Of a stretch of DNA of 64,000 nt, positions 20,646 through 31,955 are shown piece after piece (the stretch's first letter is position 1; each line of letters begins with the position of its first letter). The position numbers and the translations under genes were made by a program. The notes under the pieces are model-generated. The model was not told the DNA's origin, searched no databases, and saw nothing but the letters and a program-made list of their open reading frames with translations. This DNA comes from Prorocentrum cordatum (taxonomy: Eukaryota; Sar; Dinophyceae; Prorocentrales; Prorocentraceae), in the NCBI GenBank assembly GCA_963575745.1, contig CAUYUJ010016904.1, positions 493,772-557,771 of the forward strand. The letters are read 5' to 3'.

Positions 20646-22014
20646 CCATGTGAACCCCGCCTTCATCTGGGGCCGTAGGTCTCGCTTCCATCCGCATGAT
20701 CGGTACTTTTTTTACCTCGAGCTCAAGCCAGTTGTGGGTCACTGCTTCAGTGGAGCTATGACCTTCGCAAGGGATGGGGCTGTTGAGAACGCCCTTCTTG
20801 GGGCTCATTGTGGGCCTCTGCGTTTTTTTGTCGCGCTGAGGAGGCACTTCCTTGGACCCTCTCTTTCTGTCGTTATCTTCGGGCTTTCTTGGGGCGCCTC
20901 TTGGAGCCCTCCTGTGCTTCGTTCCGGAGCCTGCTTGGAGCTCTTTCGGGGCCTCGCTTGGGCCCCCCTCAGCCTCTCTCGGAGAACCAGGGGGGCTCGT
21001 CCCTGGGATCTCTGAGTTCCGTGACGCCTCGGACTCTCTCGGTCTTTTGTCTTATCGTGCATTGTATTGCATTGCATTCCACTGGGCTGCTTTCCGTTGC
21101 ATGTGCAATTGCATTGTTTCGTGATCCACATTGCACTTATGAGCATCGCTTTCCTTTGCTTTGCATTGCATTCATAGCCTTGCATGTGTTTGGCTAAACT
21201 GGCTTGCATAGCTTCGAATTGAATACTGGAGAGGCCTTACTGCCGGTGCCGCCGACCCTGAACGACGACGGCGGCGGCGCGCGACGCGACGACGACGACG
21301 ACGACGACCAAGGGGGGTCGCTCCCCCCTGTGGAGGGGGGGACTGGCCCGTGGGGGGGGGCTCCCTCCTGTGGACAGGGGGAGCATGGAACGCTTGGAAG
21401 GGGGAGCAAAGCGGGGACGCTGGGGGGAAGGGAGGAGAGGCTCTCTCCCCCCGGTTCTTGGGGGGGTCCCGGGGACCCTCCGCCACATATTCGGGATCGG
21501 CAAAACAATAACGGGAGCCCCACGGCCCCCAGGGCACCCCCCGGGACCACCCCCCGGGACCACCCCCCAGGACCACCCCCCGAGACCACCCGGCGGGACC
21601 ACCCCCCGGGAGTTGCCCCGGGACACCCCCCCCGCTGCGGAAGGGATCAAGGGAAGGTGCTTCCCTTCGTTGTTCGATTCGATTTCGTATTGGCTGGATC
21701 GGTTGAGGAAGAGGGCCCGGGGAAAGGGGGAAGATGACGAGGGCGACGACGACAACGACGACGGCGACGTCGACGACGACACCGACGACGACAAACGGAA
21801 GAGCGCCTCACACACGCCGACAGGGTCGGCGGATTAAGGAGCATATGTCATTGTCGGTGCTTGGGTTCTGTTCGGCCAGCATTATGGATGTTTCTTGTAC
21901 CTCATGCTTACACCATCAATGGGTAATCACTTCGGTGGATACGGGACCTCCTCAAGGGATGGGGTCGACTAGAACCTAAGCGCGTGCGAAGCGCGCGCGT
22001 GGTTCTAGTGTGTG
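20646..22014. other. no recognised gene; small GC-rich repeats
   Basis: 21050-21180 has a GCATT run, 21263-21310 and 21735-21795 CGACGA runs, 21535-21640 a CCCCGGGACCAC minisatellite. Gly/Pro-rich frames here follow from these repeats. Confidence 0.5.
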
Positions 22015-22440
22015 TGTGTATATATATATATATGTATCGATCCCACGGGCCAACCATCGGGAAACCACTGGGACACCATTGGGACACCATCGGAACACCA
22101 TTGCGACATCATCGGGATACAATCGAAACACTATCGGGACACCATCGGGACACCACTGAGACACCATCCAGACACCATCCAGACATCATCCGGACAGCAT
22201 CCGGACACCATTGGGACACCATCGGGACACCATCGGGACGCCATCTGGACACCCCGGGCCACCGCCGGCCAACCGGGGGGAGGGCACAACATCTTTTGGC
22301 CCAGTTTCGCCCCAGCAAGGGCGGGTTCATTCTTTTCCCTAGCACACGCAGCTGCGCCTCGTCCGAACGCACGCCACGAACACGAAACCGAAACCGATTT
22401 TCCTGCGGGGGGTCTCCGTTTCACTTTGATCTGACCCCCA
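22015..22440. repeat. third TATATA plus GGGACACCATC module with inverted unit
   Basis: TATATA tract (22019-22034), CGATCCCACGGGCCAACCAT, GGGACACCATC array (22070-22250), then 22285-22440, which is the reverse complement of the 17360-17515 unit (shared block ATCGGTTTCGGTTTCGTGTT). Confidence 0.75.
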
Positions 22441-23263
22441 AACTTCCGATCATAGTTCCGTAGTGGTGAGGCAAGCACGGGTGTCTGTCTGTGTGTTTCG
22501 TCTCGTGCATGCATCACTTGCTGTTGGTTCAACGCCGCGGGAGAGAAACAGATAAGGTGTGTGTGTGTGTGCGCGTAAGCATGCGCGCCCTTGCGTGTTT
22601 CTGGAAGTGACTGCCACCATCTAGATCATCCATCTGTTACGCCACATTGAGATTCGCTTGAGCGTGTCCTGGCTTTGCGTTTCGCGGCGGTGCCGACACC
22701 TCGCCGCTGGAGGAAAAAGTGTGCCAGGGCTACTGGCGTTCGTGGTTTTATCCTCCCCCGCCTCCTCTTCCTCCTCATCCCGCTCCAGATCCTGATCCCG
22801 ATCCTCCTCCTTCCCAGTGTCAGGGGCGCCCCGAGTGCCGAAGATGGTCACCAGAGACGCCGTGGCCTTGCATGCGTATCAATCTGGAGAGCCCTCGTAA
22901 GTGCACTGACGTGGACCAGCACGTTAAGCGCCTTACCCGTTTCCTCTTCCTCCTCCTCTTCTTTCTTCCATCTCCTCCTCCTCCTCCTCCTCCTCCTCCT
23001 CCTCCTCCTCCTCCTCCTCCTCCTCCTCCTCCTCCATGGGTCGGCCAGTCGGTGATCGAGGGCCCGCCCCTGGCTGGCGGACCGCTGGGGGGGAGGGGGG
23101 GGGGCAGTCGGGTGTTGTCAAGGTGTCTCTGGCCCAAGGCATCCCCAGGATTCCCTGGGAGTCATCCAAAACACCCCCACACAACCTTGAGATCAGGGCG
23201 TCGCATTGTTGTTCGGACTAAGCGTTTTAGCCCAGTTCGAGGCCTGAGGGTCATCACAGATCG
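22441..23263. other. no recognised gene; contains a CTC microsatellite
   Basis: 22973-23034 is a pure CTCCTC run. The surrounding frames read Leu-, Pro- or Glu-rich tracts only. Confidence 0.5.
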
Positions 23264-23324
23264 ATGCGGCTCGAAAAGTGGCGCAGGAACATGGGAGTTC
23301 GGGTTCCAGCCGTGATTTCTCGCG

Positions 23325-23885
23325 TTGTTGCATTGTTCTCGCAACCTCGGATTTCAGAGGGGGGCCCAGATGCCTCCAAAGTGGCGCGAAAAGCTGGGGG
23401 CCGGGAGCGCGATTGGCAACCCCCGACCTCCGAGTGCGCTTTGGGTCGCCCCTTTTCGGGCGGGGCGCGTGGGAGGCCAAACCCAAGCACTCACGTCGTC
23501 ATTGTCGCACCGCGCGCAGCAGTCGGCAAGCCGCGCGCCGGAAGTCACTTCTGCTGGGCCTGGTGGCTTTCGGTCTATCACTCGGGCGCCCAGCGGCCAT
23601 TCGGGACGGTTCTGGCACCCCCAAAATGCATCGGGCGAGGCGCAGTTGCTGCAGAGCGTCTCGAGGCGAGAAACCTTCGAGGACGATCGAAACTTCTCGA
23701 CCAATTGTCCAGGGGTGCTCTTGCCGAGGGCCACTGCTGCGCGCAGCCGACAGGTGCACAACGAGGAGGTCAACCACCTGCAGGCGCAGCTCCAGCAGCT
23801 GCGCCGGTGTGCGGAGCGGTCGCTGGAGGATCAGGGGCATCGACAGGGGGAGACTGCCCCCACAGGGGGGGGCATCGACCCATAA
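23325..23885 (+). CDS. possible coding fragment shared with 52.4 kb
   Basis: A 186-codon open frame. Its central part (WHPQNASGEAQLLQSVSRR) resembles a frame at about 52440-52510 (GHPRDAVGEAQLLGSISPR) at the protein level, with a preceding match of GFRSIT to GLRTIT. A short helical stretch (NEEVNHLQAQLQQLRR) follows. Two other open frames overlap it, so the frame choice rests on this match. I do not recognise the family. It may be a fragment of a dispersed element rather than a host gene. Confidence 0.3.
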   Translation: MLHCSRNLGFQRGAQMPPKWREKLGAGSAIGNPRPPSALWVAPFRAGRVGGQTQALTSSLSHRAQQSASRAPEVTSAGPGGFRSITRAPSGHSGRFWHPQNASGEAQLLQSVSRRETFEDDRNFSTNCPGVLLPRATAARSRQVHNEEVNHLQAQLQQLRRCAERSLEDQGHRQGETAPTGGGIDP

Positions 23886-25234
23886 TTGCCCATTCCCCGC
23901 CAATCGGGACATGGATGCCCCGGCCCGCCATCCACGATTCTCGGCGATGCATCACCGATTCGAAGTCTGGTATCCCTCGCTGGAGCCAGTCCCCCACCCT
24001 ATCTTTTTTCCTCGCCTGTCGGGAGGCCCTTCTGGGGCTCAACAGCGAATCTGTGCAAATCCCCACTTCCTCTTCCCTTCGTCCCTTCCTCCCTGTCTCC
24101 CTCCTCGTTCCTTTCTCCGCGCCCCATCCTCATTCCTCATCGTTCCTTCCTTCCCGATGCGGACATTGGAGCTTCGTCGAAGCGCTGCTTTCCACCCAGC
24201 CCCCAGCGGCCCTCGCCGCGGGAGGGAGGGGATGAAAGATAAGCCACGTAATTAGTTACAAATGACGATTCGTATTGGAAGTGAGGTGGACGGGGGGAGT
24301 CCCATTCTTTTCTCCTCATCCCCCTCCTTCCCCTCCTACTCCCCCTCCTCCTCCCCCTCCTCCCCTCGCTCGCTCGCGCGCTCGCTCCGTGGGGCTGAAA
24401 AGATTGAGCCCATGTGAAAAGATTAGAGGTAAAAGTTAACCGAGCCCCACCCCCCGAAGGCACACCCGACCCCCCGACGTGCAAAGCAGGTCCTCACGAC
24501 GAAGGGGGCCAAGGTGGATGTCCCGCAGAAGCTCTTGGCCAGTGGGCTTCCCACCCGACTTCAGTGAGCCATCCCAAGTCAGCAACGAGTCGCGGATGCA
24601 CGAAGAAAGAAGAGACTCCCTCACCAACAACACCATCCAATGTCCCGAAGGGACCCGCAGAACGATATTCCCCAGGGCGGTTGAAGCACTCAGCGGCAGA
24701 ATCAGGTCAGTGGCGATGTAGCCCCGCATGCGGAGCCTGTGCCCAGAGGCGCCAATACCTCGCCATGCTGCGGTCCTCCCCGAGGACCCCCCACCGCAGG
24801 TCGGGGGGTGAGGGTTGGGGCATGGTCTCCCCCTCCTCCTCCTCCTCCTCCTCCTCCTCCTCCTCCTCCTCCTCCTCCTCCTCCTCCTCCTCCTCCTCCT
24901 CCCCTTTCATTCTGCCGTCGTTGTGGTGCGCGGGCCCAGCTGTCGGCCCCTCGGTCCCGCCTGTGGGGCGACTGTCAGGGTATTGCATCCAGCAAGGACG
25001 CCATGTATTTGAAGGACCTCGAGGCTGGTAATGATCCAATCTCGGGGGAGCGGAGGGGCGAGCCTCGCCCCCTCCAGGTTTCTGATGATGCCTGCTTCTG
25101 GCTTCGTCTGCGGTAATTCGCTTGGCTTTTATGTCCGTGTTTTCCTCCCGGTTCATCGTCGAGTCGCGCGTGTTCGTCTTTTCCTTTCGTCTCGCCTTTC
25201 CTAATCTAGTCTGGGCGCGCTCGGATTCGATTTG
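23886..25234. other. no recognised gene; CTC microsatellites
   Basis: 24303-24375 is CTCC-rich and 24826-24902 a pure CTCCTC run. A frame at 24479-24721 has a protein-like tail (SNESRMHEERRDSLTNN) but no recognised family. Confidence 0.45.
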
Positions 25235-25817
25235 GTGGTGCCTCCTCCTCCTCCTCCTCCTCCTCCTCCTCCACCTCCTCCTCCTCCCCCTCCTCCTCCT
25301 CCTCCGCCTCCTCCTCCCTCCTCCTCCTCCTCCTCCTCCTCCCCCTCCTCCTCCTCCTCCTCCTCCTCCTCCTCCTCCTCCTCCTCCTTCTCATCCTCCT
25401 CCTGCTTCTCTGCCCCCCTCCCCCCCCACGACTCCCCCTCAGAGGAGCTCCGCCCTGGCTGGGGGCCGCCCCGCTCCGAGCCCTCGAGCGCGCCGGGGGC
25501 GGTACCCAAGAGCAGGCCGCCCCCCAGCAAGGCCGCACCGGCGTCGCAGGCTCCCGGCGGGCAGAAGCGGAGAGCATGAGAAGGAGGAGGAACGAGGAGG
25601 GAGGAGGAGGAGGAGGAGGAGGAGGAGGAGGAGGAGGAGGCGGAGAAGGAGGAGGAGGGAGCGAGGGGGGAGGAGGAAGGAGTTACGAGAAGGATGATGC
25701 TGATGCTGATGCTGATGCTGATGCTGCTGCTGCTGATGATGATGATGATGAGGAGGATGAGGATGAGGATGAGGATGAGGATGAGGATGAGGATGATGAT
25801 GATGATGATGATGATGC

Positions 25818-25889
<72 letters not shown>

Positions 25890-26535
25890 GGATGCTGATG
25901 CTGATGCTGATGCTGATGCTGATGCTGATGATGATGCTGATGATGATGATGATGATGGTGCTGATGGTGCTGATGGTGATGATGATGATGCTGCTGATGA
26001 TGATGGTGGTGATGATGATGGTGCTGATGATGGTGATGATGCTGATGATGCTGCTGATGATGATAGTGATGATGATGCTGCTGATGATGATGCTGATGCT
26101 GAGGAGGAAGAGGAGGAGGAGGAGGAGGAGGAGGAGGAGGATACTGAGGATGATGATACTGGTGAGGATGATGTGGATGAGGATGAGGATGAGGAGGGAT
26201 GAGGAGGATGAGGATGAGTATGATGATGAGGAGGAGGAGGAGGAGGAGGAGGAGGAGGAGGAGGAGGAGGAGGAATGAGGAGGAGGAACGAGGAGGAGGG
26301 AGGAGGAGGACGCAATGCAGGAAGGGGAAGAGGGGGCGAGATGGAGGAGGAGGAGGAGGAGGAGGAGGAGGAGGAGGAGGGAGCAAAGGGAGGAACAAGG
26401 GGGGGAGGAAGAGAAGGAGGAGGAAGAGGAGGCGGAGGAGGAGTAGGAGGAGAAGGAGGACGGGGGAAGAGGAGGAGTTGGAGGAGGAGGAGGAGGAGGA
26501 GGAGGAGGAGGAGGAGGAGGAAGGGGGGTAGGAGG
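25235..26535. repeat. 1.3 kb compound CTC, GAT and GAG microsatellite
   Basis: CTCCTC (25238-25410), a 150 bp non-repeat island (25420-25575), GGAGGA (25580-25690), GATGCT and GATGAT (25692-26100) and GAGGAG (26101-26525). All long frames through it are homopolymer-like (Asp, His, Ser, Glu, Arg). Confidence 0.95.
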
Positions 26536-27120
26536 GGGGCGGGATGTGATTCCGCTAGGCTGTGATAGCAGGGTTAGCCCTCGGGCCGTGAAAGCATTCC
26601 GTGATGTGCGCACTCCGCCCGTGGGCTAATTGGCCAGCGCGACAGGGATGCGGACTGGCCGTCTCCCCCGGAAATCCAAACCTCCGTCCCTATACGGCGA
26701 GCTTTGTCCTGCCGCGCGCGTGCCGCACCCGTGTCCGCGCAGCCAGGCCTACCCAGCGGCACTTTCAAGCCTGCTCGACCACGTCCAGCGTGTCACCTAG
26801 CGCCCAGCTGCTAAAGCCCACCCGCCCCTGCCCACAGCACGCCTCCTGTAGCCCCTGCAGCGGGGCGCACGCATCGAACAAATGGCCCAAGCGCACCCCT
26901 GAGACAGCCGATGCCCTCAGCGCGGCATACTAGGCACGTCTGCGCTTCATAACGGCCGTGTTCCTCTCATCACACCTCCGTCGGCACCCGCCCAGTGATC
27001 CTCGCCAGAGACAAAGCCCGAAAGCAGCGAAACAAGCTGGCGCCCCAAGGCGCCCTGTGCAGGCCTGGGGCCAGCGGCGTCCGCAGAGGGAGGGGGTGAG
27101 TGTACGGGATCAGCCCCTCG

Positions 27121-27459
27121 TCATTGAGGGCAGCGAGTTGAAGCAAAAACCATGCTTGTTCCCGGGCCCACACCGCGGGCACCAGGGCCGCCCGCGTGCT
27201 TCCACTGCCGCACCGCCCGCTGACGAGCAGCTGGGCAGGCGCGCGCAGCCTCGCCCAGGCTATCTGCGCAGAAGTCCACCCGCACACGGAGATGCGTCAC
27301 CATTTCCGCCGCGTGCTGCTCCGTCCAGGTGGTCCCCGTCACCGCCCGGGAGCCCAGTACGGCTGCAGCTGCCGGGCTCGAATGGGCGGCGCTAGCAGGC
27401 GCGCGAGCCAGGGCAATCCACTGCAGCAGCTTCGCTCCCCAGCGCGTGAGCATATGCAC
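27121..27459 (-). pseudogene. LINE C-terminal region, degenerate
   Basis: A minus-strand frame beginning MHMLTRWGAKLLQWIALAR continues with HAAEMVTHLRVRVDF. It is collinear with and downstream of the reverse transcriptase, so it is probably the C-terminal part of the same polyprotein. No zinc motif is recognised. Confidence 0.4.
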
Positions 27460-27632
27460 GTTTCGGCCAGCGCCCGCGCGTGGCCCCTCCTCTGGAAGGC
27501 CGTGCCTTTGCTAACTCCCAAGGGCACTTTGGTTACGTCCGGCCCGTAGCTGGGCAGCAGCTCCGAGCCAAAACACATAACCGCCTCGACTTGGTTTGGA
27601 ACTTGCGCAGCTTGATATTATGACAGCCCAAA

Positions 27633-28743
27633 CTAGCGTTGTTCCAACGACGCTACCATCCTCTGCACGCCGTCACAGAGCCGCGCGCACACCTTCGCAA
27701 GCAAATCGCGAAATGCGAGGCCAGCGTCCACCATCACCCCCAGTATGTCCAGCGAGTCCGTCGTTGCCAGGGTTTCGTTGGCAAGCGAGCCGAATGCGGC
27801 GCCGCCAGCGCCACAAACTGCCCCCACCGCCATCTCTACTGGCTTCTTTCGCCCTCCTTGGAAGCGATGTCGCCAGCGCGCGCAAAACTGCGACAGGCCC
27901 CTGTCTGCAGCCGCCAGCCCCGCGGGGGATGATTGGAACACGAAGGAGTCACCCACGACCCAGACCATCGGCAACGCGTGGTGTGCCAAGGCGTCGAGAA
28001 ATCCATTCTTGTCAGCCAGTGCGCAGTGCCGCCGCACACGCACTCCAAACCGGGTTGTTGGTAAAGGAGGCCGCTGCTGTCGCTACCTGGATCGACGCGC
28101 GGTGCACTACCTCGCCGGGGCTGGCCGCTGCGCCCGCACCCGCATGCGGCACCCGCTGGGATGTCAATGCCCACTCCGTCAGCTTGCTCAGCGCACGCGT
28201 CCAGGAGCGAGCGAACGAGCGCACCAAACACTTGCACCCTGGCACGTTTCCTCTGCCCCACACCGAAGCCAGCGAGCTGAGCCGCAGGGCCGGCAACCCC
28301 CTGCCGTGCTGGCAACCAACAGGAGGCGCCCGCGGACGCCGACCCACCAGAGGTGGAGCCGCACCGCGTCACGCCAGGCTAAGTCGTACTTGTGCATTCG
28401 GTCGGCCTTTTGTACTCACGTCGCGACGCCTGCCTCGCGCCTGATCTGGAGGGCGATGACCATTCCAATAATCATGAACACTGCGTCATACTTGCCCCCG
28501 ACCTGCGGCGATCCCGAAAACGCCTTCAGTCGGGCAGCCAAGGGCCGCCTCCAGCCACAAAGCGTCGAAGACGCCGCACATGTCGTCCACGGAACTCACT
28601 GGGCGAAGGTTGCACACTTCCGCCACCGTCTGCGGGCTGCGCTTAAGTATCGGGGCCATCTCACGCATCCACGCCGTCGGGACCAGTCCCACCACTGCCA
28701 CCATGCAGACGATGGCCCACGTAGTCAACAGCCCCCCACGCAC
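27633..28743 (-). pseudogene. LINE reverse transcriptase, broken
   Basis: The finger region is in the frame 28743-28486 (PTAWMREMAPILKRSPQTV and NLRPVSSVDDM). The palm and thumb are in 28043-27633, where MVWVVGDSFVFQSS occupies the position of the catalytic (F/Y)xDD box. VVGD has lost the first Asp of the pair. DSLDILGVMVDAGLAF then matches the thumb strand typical of LINE enzymes. The stretch between these two segments is spread over other frames and is hard to read. Inactive. Confidence 0.65.
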
Positions 28744-29608
28744 ACGCGAGCGGCACGCAGCACGGGGGAAGGCAATGACCGGCGATTGCCGCTGATTGGC
28801 TGGAGGGTCGTGTCAACGGTGTCGGTCACAAAAGGGTCGCCTGAAGGCACCGCCGCGGTCTCCATTTGTGCTTAGCGGCGCGCCTCCGCCACCTGTCGGC
28901 GGACGGATTGCGTGAAGGTCGGATCGCCTGGCCCTGCCGCCGCGCCACACTCCAGCACCGCATTCCCTGATGACATCGATCGCATCGGCCACCCCGAACA
29001 GTTCACCCGAGGCTGGACTCCAGAACGCCAACAACAGAGGTAAACGCGGGAACAGGGCGCTACTTAAAAAGAGTTCAGCCTCACATGGCCAATTCTGCGC
29101 CAGCTCAATATACCGATCTACGCACCTGGAACGCTCCGTCTCTGGCAGGTCCACTGCCGAGAGACCCAGCGTGGATAGCAGTTCGTCCGGCCACTCGCCC
29201 ACACACAACCCCGTCGCCACGTTGTGCTCTGACGTCCCCGAGCGCGGCGTTGCAGCTGGGCGCGGAGGGCCCGCGTAACCACCACGAGGCCACCCACCTG
29301 CATGATCCGCCAGCGTGTACACGGCCGCGCGCCGCCACATTGCCCTATCGAGCAGCCCATGTCGCGTTCCCTTGAGCGCGCGCCCTCGACCACCCAATGC
29401 CGTACCACCTCCGAGCGCATAGCATGGCCGCGCCTGCCCAGCCGGTGAGAAACCTCAGCGAGGCCGACACCAGCTCCAATGCCGTGTCCCATGGCTCCCC
29501 CCGCTCTCACCTGGCCTGCCCCAACACGGCCTTCGAGGCACATTTCACTACGGAGGTCAGTCTCGCGATGAGCAGGCCACGGTCACTAAGTACGGAAGCC
29601 GCGCCAGT

Positions 29609-30437
29609 CTAACCGCCACCTCGGACGATAGTCCAGCGGAGGCCGCGACCACATCGATAGGTAATTGAACTTGATGCATGCGTCTGCATGCCTGGGGGAT
29701 TCCAGAGCGTTGCGCCTAACCCCTCAGGAGCCGTCAACCACTGCGGCACTTCACGGTCCAGTCGTTGCTCCGCACGCCGATGTGTGCCTCCCAGTCGGGC
29801 GAAGTGCAAATTAGAATCACCAGCGACCCGCAGGTCCCAGACACGGTACCGTGCCTGAGAGCGGAGCCGTCGCCCCTCCTCGACCCGCTCCCTCCAGAGA
29901 TCACGACGCACAGCGACCTTGCACCCTGGCTGAAAGCCGTAGAGACCGAGGATGAAGGTCCCAGTCCCAGCCCGTCCACCACCCGGCATCGCCACCCACA
30001 TCGCCCGGGCGTCCCCGTCCTCTTCTAGCACAGTAATGGCCGTCTCGGCCTCCCGCAAGATCAGGATGGCGACAGCGTCAGGTCAGGCATTCCGCTCCCC
30101 CTGAAAGGAGTACTCTGCCCAGCTCGGCCAGATCGCCCGGGGAGCCATGCGCGGCTCTGACATCACCGCCAGCACCACTCCCCGCACATGCAAGTCCACC
30201 ACCAGCTCGTGGATACGGCCTTCATGGGCTCCTCCACCCGCCGTTACCCCCCTGGCCCCCTGCACGTTAAATGCGGCTACCGCCAGCGGCAATGAGGACA
30301 CCCGCGGCGGCGCACGCGGAAGCTCATCAGCCGGCACCCTGCCCTCCCACACCCAGCGCACGGCATTCAGTGGGAACCCTTCGGCCAGCACCCCCTTTCT
30401 CATTTCCATTGAGCAGGGACCGACCGTCCAGGCATTT
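29609..30437 (-). pseudogene. LINE apurinic-type endonuclease domain, broken
   Basis: The minus-strand frame ending at 30083 has LAVAAFNVQGARG, then RIHELVVDLHVRGVVL and MSEPRM. These match the N-terminal strand with the active-site Asn and the Glu-containing loop of APE-type endonucleases. After a stop and a frame change the domain resumes at 30058 with REAETAITVLEEDG, FILGLYGFQPG, then VAGDSNLHF where the family has GDFN, and GMQTHASSSI. This nuclease nicks target DNA to prime reverse transcription. The frame break and altered motifs make this copy inactive. Confidence 0.7.
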
Positions 30438-30440
30438 CTA

Positions 30441-30609
30441 TAGGCCAACCACGAAATTATCTTAGAACGCAAAAATGTTCGAAGAACAAAGACAATGTTC
30501 TTAGAGCATAAGCCCGATGTGTTAAAACAAGACAGTCCAGGCCAGAACTGTTCTGAGAACATTTCGTGCAGACCACAAACAGTTCTTAGAACATTATTTG
30601 GTGGGCCTA
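30441..30609. mobile_element. 169 bp MITE with terminal inverted repeats and TA duplication
   Basis: 28 bp terminal inverted repeats: the left begins TAGGCCAACCACGAAATTAT and the right, inverted, begins TAGGCCCACCAAATAATGTT; 21 of 28 positions match. TA dinucleotides flank both sides (30439-30440 and 30610-30611), as for Tc1/mariner-related MITEs. The interior is AT-rich with repeated GTTCTTAGAAC-like motifs and no coding capacity, in contrast to the GC-rich LINE it interrupts. Confidence 0.8.
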
Positions 30610-30613
30610 TATG

Positions 30614-31070
30614 TGAGCCAGGACGCTTCGCCACTGCTTGACTCCACCCTCTTGAGCGCGGCCAGCACTGCCGCGTCCATCTCCCGGAACGCCGCGACTT
30701 TCTCCGGCACGTCCGCTACTCCATGAGCGGGCTGGGCCTCCAACAATGCGCGGGCGTCCCGGCGGAGGCACAGGGCACGCCGTTTCCGCGACCTCGCCCG
30801 TCCCTCGGCCATTGATGATTCAGCCAAGCCCCTAAACTCCGTGACAGCGGCACGCGCGCCCTCCCAGTTCGCCCATCCCGCCAGCTTCGCCGTGCAAGGG
30901 CTGTCACGACCCGCCATGGCATGCGGGGCCAGCGCTGCTGGCAGGCGGGCGCCCCCCGGATGGAGGCATAGCGCTGGGCGCGCGTGAGAGGGGCGGAGGC
31001 GAGCCAACGCTGGGGCGTCAGATGGCCCCACCCCGCACTGGGCAGGATGATCGCGATGTGACGAATCATG
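30614..31070 (-). pseudogene. upstream part of the LINE, function unclear
   Basis: A minus-strand frame from 31031 ends just inside the MITE. It reads KLAGWANWEGARAAV then RKRRALCLRRDARALL and AAVLAALKRVESS: basic, Ala-rich and helical. It could be the first ORF of the LINE, or a post-endonuclease linker from another copy. No catalytic motif is seen. Confidence 0.35.
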
Positions 31071-31400
31071 TTCCCAGAAAGCTCTCCAGATACATGATGG
31101 ATGGCAGGAGTGGGACGATCACGGCACCCCGAGACGGAGAAGCCACAGTGGTCGCCGCCGTGGACGCCCGAGCCAGCACGGCGGCAACGACATTGTCATG
31201 AATTTCGGCGCTCATAACGCCGCGTGTGGCTTTCCATCCGTTTAACGATGCTTCGACAGGAGCAACACGATCTCTCCGAGGGCGTCACGGTCTGGACGCC
31301 AGCACTTGTAGATACAGTGTATCACGCAAACGGTTCGTCGAATGAGCTACGGGGGAGGGGGAGGGGTCCAGCAGGGCAATGATCCCGAGAGGGTGCGCGA
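31071..31400. other. no recognised gene
   Basis: Mixed sequence between the LINE and a minisatellite block; no motif recognised. Confidence 0.5.
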
Positions 31401-31717
31401 TGCATCGTGGAGTACGGCATAGCAGGGCGTAGACGAGCGCGGCAGGGCGTAATATGTCATAGCATGGCGTTGTGTTGCGTAGTGAAGAATTGCATCACAA
31501 ATCGTTGCAACGCAAATAATGACATCGCACAGCGGCACATAACAGAACATGGCATAGCATGGCGTTTAATATCAAGGCGTAGCATTGCATAGCATGGCGT
31601 GGCACTGCGTAGTCAAGCACTGCATATCCTAGCATTGCAATTGAAGGCATGATATCGCACAGCGGAACACCACACAGCATTGCATTGCATGCCACGGCAT
31701 GGCACTGGAAATAATGA
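31400..31717 (+). repeat. GCATAGCATGGCGT pentamer-like minisatellite
   Basis: Degenerate run of GCATA, GCATT, GCGTA and TGGCGT units. Confidence 0.75.
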
Positions 31718-31955
31718 CGCCAGCGCTGCAGCGGGAGTACGATTCGGAACGAGCGGAAGCGCGGAAATGAGGCCAGCGCTGCAGCGGGCGCACGATTCGG
31801 AACGAGCGGAAGCGTGTAAATGAAGCCAGCGTTGCAGTGGGAGCACGATTCGAAGCGAGCGGAAGCGCGGACATGAAGCCAGCGCTGCAGCGGGAGCACG
31901 ATTCGGAAAGAGCGGAAGCCCGAAAATGAGGCCAGCGTTTCAGCGGGAGCAACAC
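31718..31955 (+). repeat. 53 bp tandem repeat, about 4.4 copies
   Basis: Each unit has GCCAGCGCTGCAGCGGGAGC, ACGATTCGGAA, GAGCGGAAGC and AAATGA. Copies differ by a few bases. Confidence 0.85.

Larger units (their letters stand above)
26570..31070 (-). mobile_element. decayed LINE (non-LTR retrotransposon)
   Basis: On the minus strand an APE-type endonuclease signal (30420 to 29609) is followed downstream by reverse transcriptase blocks (28743 to 27633) and a degenerate C-terminal region (27459 to about 26570). The order EN then RT is that of a LINE. Frames change repeatedly and the RT active site is lost. Its 3' side abuts the compound microsatellite at 25.2-26.5 kb. A MITE at 30441-30609 splits it. 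Boundaries are approximate. Confidence 0.7.

Noticed and set aside
25201-26613. 470-residue minus-strand frame and overlapping Asp-, Ser-, Met- and Glu-rich frames
   Set aside because: Products of CTC, GAT and GAG triplet runs that stay open in several frames at once.
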